Assembly: GCA_964540905.1 (NCBI GenBank) | Contig: CAZIOS010000001.1 | Span: forward strand, 62,001 to 126,000 | DNA from: VAYN01 sp964540905 | Lineage (GTDB): Bacteria; Actinomycetota; Thermoleophilia; Solirubrobacterales; 70-9 | Direction: 5' to 3' | DNA: 64,000 bases | Shown here: piece by piece, positions 57,043 through 63,455 of the stretch | Position numbering within the stretch: the first letter of the stretch is position 1 | Layout: each line of letters begins with the position of its first letter | Translations under genes and position numbers: made by a program | Notes under the pieces: model-generated | The model's input: the letters and a program-made list of their open reading frames with translations, nothing else | What the model was told of the DNA's origin: nothing | Database searches by the model: none

Positions 57043-57660
57043 GTGAGCGGCTTCCGCATCGTTGTCCTCGCGTCTGGGTCCGGCACCAACCTGCAGGCGA
57101 TACTCGACAGCGTCCACGGGCGCGACGGGATCGAGGTGGTCGCGGTCGGGTCCGACAAGCCGGCGGCGCGGGCGCTGGCGCGGGCGGTCGAGCGCGGGAT
57201 CGATACCGCGGTCTTCGCCCGCGACGCCTACGCCGACCGGGTCGGCCGCGACGCGGCGATGGCCGACTGGGTCGGCTCCCACCATCCCGACCTCGTCGTC
57301 CTCGCCGGCTACATGCAGCTGCTGAGCGAAGCCTTCGTCGCCAGGTTCAGGAGCCGGATCGTCAACATCCACCCGGCGCTGCTGCCGGCCTTCCCCGGGC
57401 TCGACGCGATCGGCCAGGCGCTGGCGGCGGGAGTGGAGACGACCGGGGTGACGGTGCACTTCGTCGACGAGGGCGTCGACACCGGCCCGGCGATCGTCCA
57501 ACGCGAGGTCGCGGTGCCGCCGGGGGGCGACCGGGCGGCGCTGGAGGCGGCGATCCACGCGGTCGAGCACCAGCTCTACCCGGAGGCGATCCGCATGCTG
57601 GCTGAGGGCCGGGTTAGGATCGACGCCGATGATCCCGGAGCGGTCCTGATCGATGAGTGA
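57043..57660 (+). CDS. purN: GAR formyltransferase PurN
   Basis: A 205-residue folate-dependent transformylase (third step of purine synthesis). VVLASGSGTNLQAILD, YMQLLSEAFV, VNIHPALLPAFPG (Asn and His of the active site) and the catalytic Asp in VDEGVDTGPAIVQ are present. GTG start nine bases after purF; overlaps purH start by eight bases. The usual purM between purF and purN is absent. Confidence 0.95.
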   Translation: MSGFRIVVLASGSGTNLQAILDSVHGRDGIEVVAVGSDKPAARALARAVERGIDTAVFARDAYADRVGRDAAMADWVGSHHPDLVVLAGYMQLLSEAFVARFRSRIVNIHPALLPAFPGLDAIGQALAAGVETTGVTVHFVDEGVDTGPAIVQREVAVPPGGDRAALEAAIHAVEHQLYPEAIRMLAEGRVRIDADDPGAVLIDE

Positions 57661-59269
57661 GGCAAGCGCGGAGATCCGCGAGGAGGCGGTCGGCGACGGC
57701 GCGATCCGGGTGCGGCGGGCGCTGATCTCGGTCTCCGACAAGACCGGGGTCGCCGACTTCGCCAAGAGCCTGGCCGCGCTCGGGGTCGAGATCCTCTCCA
57801 CCGGCGGCACCGCCGCCGCCCTGCGCGAGGCGGGGCTGGAGGTGACCGACGTCTCCGTCTTCACCGGCCAGGAGGAGATCCTCGGCGGCCGGGTGAAGAC
57901 GCTGCACCCGCGGCTGCACGCGGCGCTGCTGGCGCGGCGCGACGACGAGGAGCACCTGGCGACGCTGGCCCGCGAGGAGATCGAGCCGATCGACCTGGTC
58001 TGCGTCAACCTCTACCCCTTCGAGCAGGCGGTCGCCGGCCGCGACGTCCCCTCCGAGGTGGCGATCGAGAACATCGACATCGGCGGCCCGACGATGATCC
58101 GCGCCGCCGCCAAGAACCACGAGGGCGTCGCCGTCGTCGTCAAGCCGGAGTCCTATGACGCCGTCTGCGCGGAGCTGGAGGAGTCCGGCGGCGAGGTCTC
58201 CGCCTCGACCCGGCACTGGCTCGCCAACGAGGCCTTCGCCCAGACCGCCCGCTACGACGCCGCGATCAGCCGCTGGTTCTCGGCCGAGTACGAGGACTTC
58301 CCCGAACACCTGGCGGTCGCCTACGAGAAGGTGCTCGACCTCTCCTACGGCGAGAACCCGCACCAGCGGGCGGCGCTCTACTCCGAGGCCGGCGCCCGCA
58401 GCCACATCCTCTCGCGGGTCTCGAAGCTGCACGGCAAGGCGCTCTCCTTCAACAACGTGCTCGACCTCGACGCGGCCCGCGGCCTGGTCGGCGACTTCGA
58501 CGAGCCCGCCTGCGTGATCGTCAAGCACAACAACCCCTGTGGGGTGGCGATCGGCGCCGACGCGCTCGAGGCCTATCGCAAGGCGCTGGCCTGCGACCCG
58601 GTCTCCGCCTACGGCGGCGTGATCGCCCTCAACCGGCCGGTCGGCGTCGAGCTGGCCGGGGAGCTGCACAAGAACTTCGTCGAGGTGCTGAACGCGCCCG
58701 CCTACGAGGACGGGGCGCTGGAGGTGCTGCAGCAGAAGGAGGCGATCCGGATCCTCTGCGAGGAGGAGCGCCGCCGCGCCGACGGTGAGGAGCGCGACGT
58801 CAAAAAGGTCCACGGCGGCCTGCTGATCCAGGACCGCGACGGCAACCCGGAGCCGCGCGAGACGATGGAGGCGGTGACGGAGACGGAGCCGAGCGAGCAG
58901 CAGTGGCGCGACATGCTCTTCGCCTGGACCGTCGTCCGCCGCGTCCGCTCCAACGCGATCGTGATCGCCAAGGACGGCGCCACGCTCGGCATCGGCGCCG
59001 GTCAGATGAGCCGCGTCGACTCGGTCCGGCTGGCGATCGAGAAGTGCCGCGACGCTCGCGGCGAGGAGACCGACGGCCTGCTCGCCGGCTCCGCCGTCGC
59101 CTCCGACGCCTTCTTCCCCTTCGCCGACGGTCCCGAGGCGGCGATCGAGGCCGGCTCCACCGCCGTGATCCAGCCCGGCGGCTCCAAACGCGACGCCGAC
59201 GTGATCGCCGCCTGCGACGCCGCCGGCGTGGCCATGGTCTTCACCAAGCACCGCCACTTCCGCCATTAG
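57653..59269 (+). CDS. purH: Bifunctional AICAR transformylase/IMP cyclohydrolase
   Basis: A 538-residue enzyme for the last two steps to IMP. The N-terminal MGS-like cyclohydrolase domain (about 20-160; ALISVSDKTGV, ILSTGGTAAAL, GGRVKTLHP) and the C-terminal transformylase domain with IVKHNNPCGVA, SAYGGVIALN and LGIGAGQMSRVDSV are complete, ending VFTKHRHFRH. Its stop codon lies in the left inverted repeat of the element at 59266-59387, so the natural stop may have come with that insertion. Confidence 0.97.
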   Translation: MSEASAEIREEAVGDGAIRVRRALISVSDKTGVADFAKSLAALGVEILSTGGTAAALREAGLEVTDVSVFTGQEEILGGRVKTLHPRLHAALLARRDDEEHLATLAREEIEPIDLVCVNLYPFEQAVAGRDVPSEVAIENIDIGGPTMIRAAAKNHEGVAVVVKPESYDAVCAELEESGGEVSASTRHWLANEAFAQTARYDAAISRWFSAEYEDFPEHLAVAYEKVLDLSYGENPHQRAALYSEAGARSHILSRVSKLHGKALSFNNVLDLDAARGLVGDFDEPACVIVKHNNPCGVAIGADALEAYRKALACDPVSAYGGVIALNRPVGVELAGELHKNFVEVLNAPAYEDGALEVLQQKEAIRILCEEERRRADGEERDVKKVHGGLLIQDRDGNPEPRETMEAVTETEPSEQQWRDMLFAWTVVRRVRSNAIVIAKDGATLGIGAGQMSRVDSVRLAIEKCRDARGEETDGLLAGSAVASDAFFPFADGPEAAIEAGSTAVIQPGGSKRDADVIAACDAAGVAMVFTKHRHFRH

Positions 59270-59387
59270 ACACCTGCAAACCGGCGCAGCTCGGGATCCT
59301 CGGTCGTCTCTTCGGGTCACGCACTGAAGTGCGCTCCCCTCATCGACTTCCCTGCGTCCCCCGATCTGCTTGGTTTTCGGCGTCTAA
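59266..59387. mobile_element. Inverted-repeat element at purH stop, family with thiE insert
   Basis: Terminal inverted repeats TTAGACACCTGCAAACC (59266-59282) and GGTTTTCGGCGTCTAA (59372-59387) bound a 122-base unit. Its interior shares, in order, ACCGGCGCA, TCCTCGGTCG, TCCCTGCGTCC and GATCTGCTTGGT with the reverse complement of the thiE insert (63022-63126), while the outer arms differ between the copies. An internal GCACT/AGTGC hairpin is present. No coding capacity; MITE-like or structured-RNA-like. Confidence 0.7.
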
Positions 59388-59451
59388 TCCGGGGCGCTAC
59401 GATGCATAAACGTGAGGATGGGGCCGTGAGTTTGGCGGCAACCCCGTTTCT

Positions 59452-59479
59452 CAAACGGCCCGCTCCGGCGGGCCGTTTG
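59452..59479. terminator. Bidirectional terminator hairpin
   Basis: CAAACGGCCCG (59452-59462) and CGGGCCGTTTG (59469-59479), perfect 11-base stem with loop CTCCGG, between purH and the convergent LOG-family gene. Both sides are moderately T/A-flanked (CTTGCTC; TTTCT), fitting use in both directions. Confidence 0.7.
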
Positions 59480-59484
59480 CTTGC

Positions 59485-60195
59485 TCAGGCGCTTGCCAGC
59501 TCCTTCTGCCTGGAGCTGGCGCGGCGGACGTGGGCGCAGACCTCGTCGGGGGTGTTGGCGGTGACGAGGAGGTCCTTGTCGGCGGCGGCGATCATGCCGT
59601 CGTCCTCGAGGCCGTGGTCGATCCAGTCGAGCAGGGGGCGCCAGTGGGCGGAGTCGACGAGGATCGTCGGGAAGTGCTTGATCCGGTGGGTCTGGATCAG
59701 GGTCAGGCTCTCGAACATCTCGTCGAGGGTGCCGAAGCCGCCAGGCAGGATCACGAAGGCGCGGGCGTAGCGGACGAACATCAGCTTGCGGGCGAAGAAG
59801 TAGTGGAAGTGGAGGGAGCGGTTGGCGTAGGGGTTGGGGCGCTGCTCGTGCGGCAGCTCGATGTTGAGCCCGACCGAGAGGCCGCCGGCTTCGGCGGCGC
59901 CGCGGTTGGCGGCCTCCATCAGGCCCGGGCCGCCACCGGTGATCACGGTGAAGCCGTGGCCGGCGAGGCAGGCCCCGACCTCGCGGCCGAGCTCGTACCA
60001 GCGGTGGCCCCGCGCGACCCGGGCGGAGCCGAAGACGGAGACGCCGTCGTCGATGTCGCGGAGGGCGTCGAAGCCGCGCTCGACCTCGTCGTGGATCCGC
60101 TGCAGGCGGACGTCGTCTTCGGCCTCGACGTCGCAGGGGACGCGCAGCAGGTGCTCGTCGCGCTTCGCTCCCACGCTCCCGTTCGAGTCGGCCAA
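59485..60195 (-). CDS. LOG-family (TIGR00730) Rossmann-fold protein
   Basis: A 236-residue protein of the LOG family with PGGFGTLDE and GGGPGLMEAANRGA, the motifs of cytokinin-activating phosphoribohydrolases; FGSARVARGHRWYE starts the fold near residue 54. In bacteria such proteins hydrolyse nucleoside 5'-monophosphates (ppnN-like) or act as lysine-decarboxylase-annotated relatives; a nucleotide phosphoribohydrolase role fits the purine surroundings, as inference. The TTG start at 60195 lies two bases after the tRNA-Lys 3' end, with no room for a ribosome-binding site; GTG at 60174 is an alternative. Confidence 0.85.
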   Translation of the reverse strand: MADSNGSVGAKRDEHLLRVPCDVEAEDDVRLQRIHDEVERGFDALRDIDDGVSVFGSARVARGHRWYELGREVGACLAGHGFTVITGGGPGLMEAANRGAAEAGGLSVGLNIELPHEQRPNPYANRSLHFHYFFARKLMFVRYARAFVILPGGFGTLDEMFESLTLIQTHRIKHFPTILVDSAHWRPLLDWIDHGLEDDGMIAAADKDLLVTANTPDEVCAHVRRASSRQKELASA

Positions 60196-60197
60196 GA

Positions 60198-60271
60198 TGC
60201 CCCCGGCGGGACTCGAACCCGCGACGCGCGGCTTAAAAGGCCGCCGCTCTAACCGGCTGAGCTACAGGGGC
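60198..60271 (-). tRNA. tRNA-Lys (UUU)
   Basis: A 74-base minus-strand cloverleaf: acceptor GCCCCTG with CGGGGGC (one G-U), D arm GCTCAGCCGGTTAGAGC, anticodon arm GCGGCCTTTTAAGCCGC with anticodon TTT, T arm GCGGGTTCGAGTCCCGC, discriminator A, no encoded CCA. The LOG-family coding sequence begins two bases after its 3' end, so both may share a transcript. Confidence 0.94.
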
Positions 60272-60315
60272 GCGCCGCTCATCGTAGAGGGGTGCCGGGA
60301 GGCATGCGGCCGTGG

Positions 60316-61290
60316 TCAGGAGAGGTCGGGCAGGCCCTCGTAGGCGGTCGAGGCCTCGGCGTGGGTGCGGCGGGGGATGCGGCCGGCGCCGCGGGCGGCG
60401 TGGCCGGCGGCGACCGCGCCGCGCAGGGCGCGGGCCATCGCGGTGGGCTCGGCGGCGCCGAAGATCGCGCTGGCGGCCATCACAGCCTCGCAGCCCAACT
60501 CCATCGCCAAGGCGGCGTCGGAGGCGGTGCCGATGCCGGCGTCGAGGATCACCGGGACCTCGGCCCGCTCGGCGATGATCGCGACGTTGTAGGGGTTGCG
60601 GATGCCGGCGCCGGAGCCGATCGGCGAGCCCAGCGGCATCACCGCGGCGCAGCCCGCCTGCTCGAGGCGGCGGGCGAGGATCGGGTCGTCGTTGGTGTAG
60701 GGAAGGACGGTGAAGCCCTCGGCGATCAGCTGCTCGGCGGCGTCGAGCAGCTCGACCGCGTCCGGGTAAAGGGTGCGGTCGTCGCCGATCACCTCGAGCT
60801 TGATCCAGTCGGTCCCGAAGGCCTCGCGGGCGAGGCGGGCCGTGCGGACCGCGTCGCGGGCGGTGTAGCAGCCGGCGGTGTTGGGCAGGGCGAAGAGGCC
60901 GAGGCGGTCGATCACCTCGAGCACCGAGCCCTCGGCGGCGGGGTCGATCCGGCGCAGGGCGACGGTGACGATCTCGGTCCCGGCGGCGCTCAGCGCCGCC
61001 TCCATCTGCTCCAGGGAACGGAAGCCGCCGGTGCCGGCGATCAGCCGCGAGGACCACTCGCGGCCGCCCAGCTCCCAGGTCTCGGCGCCGCCCTGGATCG
61101 CCGCCAGCACCTCGACGCTCTGGCCCTCGCGCAGCGGCGTCCGCTCCCACTCGCCGCGCGGCACCACCTCGCCGTCGAGGGCGACGGCGACGCCCCGGCC
61201 GCCCTTGGCGGCGCCGGCCTCACGGGCGGCGATGGCAAGCGTCGCGTCGGCCGCGAGCTCGCGCGGCTCCCCGTTCAGCTCGATCCTCAT
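60316..61290 (-). CDS. thiG: ThiS-ThiG fusion (sulfur carrier and thiazole synthase)
   Basis: A 324-residue fusion. Residues 1-68 are ThiS-like (MRIELNGEPRELAADATLA ... VEVLAAIQGG), the carrier whose C-terminal Gly-Gly receives sulfur. Residues about 70-300 are ThiG: SRLIAGTGGFRSLEQMEAAL, TDWIKLEVIGDD with the Schiff-base Lys, VMPLGSPIGSGAGI and LDAGIGTASDAALAMELG. It forms the thiazole phosphate of thiamine with ThiO-derived glycine imine. The Gly-Gly is internal here, so processing or an altered sulfur transfer is implied. ATG overlaps the thiO stop (ATGA). Confidence 0.92.
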   Translation of the reverse strand: MRIELNGEPRELAADATLAIAAREAGAAKGGRGVAVALDGEVVPRGEWERTPLREGQSVEVLAAIQGGAETWELGGREWSSRLIAGTGGFRSLEQMEAALSAAGTEIVTVALRRIDPAAEGSVLEVIDRLGLFALPNTAGCYTARDAVRTARLAREAFGTDWIKLEVIGDDRTLYPDAVELLDAAEQLIAEGFTVLPYTNDDPILARRLEQAGCAAVMPLGSPIGSGAGIRNPYNVAIIAERAEVPVILDAGIGTASDAALAMELGCEAVMAASAIFGAAEPTAMARALRGAVAAGHAARGAGRIPRRTHAEASTAYEGLPDLS

Positions 61291-62480
61291 CGCCCCACCT
61301 CAGCGGCGACGGCGCGCGAGCGTTCGTCCTTTGTCGTGTCAGATCGGACAAAGGACGAACGCTCGGGGTCGGCGGTGGCCGCGGGCTCCGGCACGGGCTC
61401 GCCAGCGAGCTGAGCGCCGATCGCCGCGGCCGTCAGCGGCGCCAGCAGGATGCCGTTGCGGTAGTGGCCGGTGGCCAGCAGCAGGCCCTCGACCGCGCCG
61501 GGGCCGATCAGCGGCAGGTTGTCGGGGGTGCCGGGGCGCAGGCCGGCGAGCGAGCCGAGCAGCTCCATCTCGGCGATCTCGGGGAGCAGGCGGTAGGCCT
61601 CGCGCAGCAGCTCGTGGACGCCGCCGGCGAGGACGGTGGTGTCGAAGCCCTGCTCTTCGACCGTGGCGCCGACGATCAGGCGGCCCTCGCCGCGCGGCAC
61701 CAGGTAGACGCGCTCGGAGGCGAGGAGCCGCTCGCAGGGGGCGGCGCCGTCGCGACCGCGCAGCTCGACCACCTGGCCCTTGACCGGGCGCACCGGCGGC
61801 CGCGCCGGCGGCGGCAGCCACTCGGCCTGGCCCGACCAGGCGCCGGCGGCGAGCACGACGGCGCCGGCGCGCCACTCCTCACCGCTGGCGGTGCGCACCC
61901 CCGCCAGGCGCTCGCCCGCGAAGACCCCGGCGACCACCTCGGCCCCGGTCCGCACCTCCACCCCCTCCCCGGCGAGCGCCGCCAGCAGCGCCGCGCTCAG
62001 CGCCCGCGGGTCGATCGCCGCCTCGCCGGGGGCGTGGACGCCGCCGTGCAGGGAGGGCGTCAGGCCCGGCTCCAGCTCGCGGCAGCGACGCGGAGGCAGC
62101 CACTCGGCCTCGAGCCCGAGCGAGCGCTGCAGCTCGTGGACGCGGCGCAGCTGCGCCGCCTCGTCGCGGTCGAGGGCGAGGTGGAGGGCGCCGCGGCGGG
62201 CGTACCCGGTCGAGCGCCCGCTCGCCGCCTCGAGCGCGGCGACGAACTCGGGGTAGAGCCGGGCCGAGGCCAGCGTCAGCTCCAGCAGCTCCGCCTCGCC
62301 GAAGCTGAGCTCGCCGACCGGCGCCAGCATCCCGGCGGCGACGTTGGTCGCGCCGGCCGGCGGCTCGGCCCGGTCGAGCACCACGACCCGGGCGCCGCGC
62401 CGCGCCGCGTACCAGGCGCAGCAGAGGCCGATCACCCCACCGCCAACGAATATCGCGTCGAGACTGCGCTTCTCGGTCAC
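61287..62480 (-). CDS. thiO: Glycine oxidase ThiO
   Basis: A 397-residue FAD-dependent glycine oxidase that makes the imine for ThiG. IFVGGGVIGLCCAWYAARRG binds FAD; ATNVAAGMLAP, SGLRPGTPDNLPLIGP-like AGLRPGTPDNLPLIG and ATGHYRNGILLAPLT are family motifs. GTG at 62480 is set by GGAGG seven bases upstream, inside the TPP riboswitch. The C-terminus carries the peptide PERSSFVRSDTTKDERSR, encoded by the palindrome at 61317-61365 and foreign to the family. thiO and thiS/thiG are translationally coupled. Confidence 0.93.
   Translation of the reverse strand: MTEKRSLDAIFVGGGVIGLCCAWYAARRGARVVVLDRAEPPAGATNVAAGMLAPVGELSFGEAELLELTLASARLYPEFVAALEAASGRSTGYARRGALHLALDRDEAAQLRRVHELQRSLGLEAEWLPPRRCRELEPGLTPSLHGGVHAPGEAAIDPRALSAALLAALAGEGVEVRTGAEVVAGVFAGERLAGVRTASGEEWRAGAVVLAAGAWSGQAEWLPPPARPPVRPVKGQVVELRGRDGAAPCERLLASERVYLVPRGEGRLIVGATVEEQGFDTTVLAGGVHELLREAYRLLPEIAEMELLGSLAGLRPGTPDNLPLIGPGAVEGLLLATGHYRNGILLAPLTAAAIGAQLAGEPVPEPAATADPERSSFVRSDTTKDERSRAVAAEVGR
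61317..61365. repeat. Perfect palindrome inside thiO C-terminus
   Basis: 19-base arms CGAGCGTTCGTCCTTTGTC (61317-61335) and the exact complement at 61347-61365, loop GTGTCAGATCG. Translated in frame within thiO. A related, less perfect copy lies at 43901-43949 between genes. Either strand reads a similar peptide (SSFV.SD.TKDERS). Confidence 0.85.
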
Positions 62481-62485
62481 ACCGT

Positions 62486-62570
62486 TGCCTCCGCCGGCAT
62501 TACCCGGATCAGGTTCAGACGGTCGGTGGCCTGAGGCCACCCTCTCAGCCCTCGCGGGCTCCCGTGTACG
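62486..62570 (-). promoter_or_regulatory. TPP riboswitch (THI element)
   Basis: On the minus strand the conserved blocks of the TPP aptamer appear in order: GGGAGCCC, GGCTGAGAGGG, a variable GGTGGCCTCAGGCCACC hairpin (P3a), GAACCTGATCCGGGTAATGCC and GGCGGAGG. The thiO ribosome-binding site GGAGG is the last conserved block and the GTG start is six to seven bases later, so TPP binding should block translation initiation directly. No terminator is seen between aptamer and start. Confidence 0.92.
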
Positions 62571-62627
62571 GACTCGATGCTACCCCTCTGGCGCTGGCCC
62601 CAAGCCGAGTCAGGCCATAATCGGAGG

Positions 62628-63455
62628 ATGAGCCTCGCGCCACCAGAGGGAGACGGGCCGCTGCGCCACGAGCGGCTGCGCACCGCGCGCCTCTACTTCG
62701 TCTGCGACGCCCGCCCCCGCGGCGAGGACCCGGAAGCGCTGCTGCGGGCGGCGCTGGGCGGCGGCGTCGACGTCGTCCAGCTGCGCGAGAAGGAGCTGGG
62801 GCGGGGCGAGATCGAGCGCGCCGCCGCCACCTTCCGCCGCGTCTGCGACACCTACAGCGCCCTCTTCATCGTCAACGACGACCCCGACCTGGCCCGCGCC
62901 TGCGACGCCGACGGCGTCCACGTCGGCCAGGACGACGGATCGGTAGCCCAAGCGCGAGAAGTGATGGGCCCAGACGCGATCATCGGCCTATCCACGCATT
63001 CAAAAGAGCAGATCAACGCTGCCGGGGGCGCTCCCGACCAAGCAGATCAAGGACGCAGGGAGCGTGGCGTGCTCCGCACGCGAGCGACCGAGGACGCGGA
63101 TATGCGCCGGTCGGGTGCGTCCCCGGACTACATAAGCGTCGGCCCGATCTGGGAGACGCCGACCAAAGCCGGGCGGCCGGCGGTGGGGCTGGAGCTGGTC
63201 TCCCACGCCGCCGCCAAGGCGACCCGCCCCTTCTTCGCGATCGGCGGCGTCGACCCCGGCAACGCCGAGCAGGTGGTGCGGGCCGGGGCGCGGCGGCTCT
63301 GCGTGGTGCGGGCGATCCGCGACGCCGCGGACCCCGGCGCCGCGGCCGCGGCGCTGCGGCGCGCCTTCGTCGCCGCCGACGGCGCGGCGGCCGGCAGCCA
63401 GGACCGGCTGCTCGACGAGCCGGCCCCCTGGAGGGGCGTGGCGCCCGGTGGCTGA
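62628..63455 (+). CDS. thiE: Thiamine-phosphate synthase with inserted segment
   Basis: A 275-residue TIM-barrel enzyme joining HMP-PP and thiazole phosphate. RLYFVCDARPRG, VVQLREKELGRGE, LFIVNDDPDLARACDADGVH and HVGQDD, GLSTHSKEQ, DYISVGPIWETPTKAGRPAVG and FFAIGGVDPGNAEQV are family motifs. About 35 residues (from AGGAPDQADQGRR to MRRSGAS) are inserted before DYISVGP by the 105-base element at 63022-63126; ThiE proteins have a short turn here. The C-terminus is about 35 residues longer than usual. ATG 62628 has CGGAGG directly upstream. Divergent from the riboswitch-controlled operon. Confidence 0.9.
   Translation: MSLAPPEGDGPLRHERLRTARLYFVCDARPRGEDPEALLRAALGGGVDVVQLREKELGRGEIERAAATFRRVCDTYSALFIVNDDPDLARACDADGVHVGQDDGSVAQAREVMGPDAIIGLSTHSKEQINAAGGAPDQADQGRRERGVLRTRATEDADMRRSGASPDYISVGPIWETPTKAGRPAVGLELVSHAAAKATRPFFAIGGVDPGNAEQVVRAGARRLCVVRAIRDAADPGAAAAALRRAFVAADGAAAGSQDRLLDEPAPWRGVAPGG
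63022..63126. mobile_element. 105-base inverted-repeat element in thiE
   Basis: 18-base terminal inverted repeats CCGGGGGCGCTCCCGACC (63022-63039) and its near-complement at 63109-63126 (16 of 18). The length is exactly 35 codons, so thiE stays in frame. On the minus strand the interior shares ACCGGCGCA, TCCTCGGTCG, TCCCTGCGTCC and GATCTGCTTGGT with the element at 59266-59387; an internal GTGC/GCAC hairpin is present. Removing it rejoins the codons to QINADYISVGP, a plausible ThiE sequence. Confidence 0.75.

Noticed and set aside
55522..58008. Very long minus-strand open frame opposite purF-purN-purH
   Set aside because: Shadow of the pur genes; no motifs and no start region of its own.
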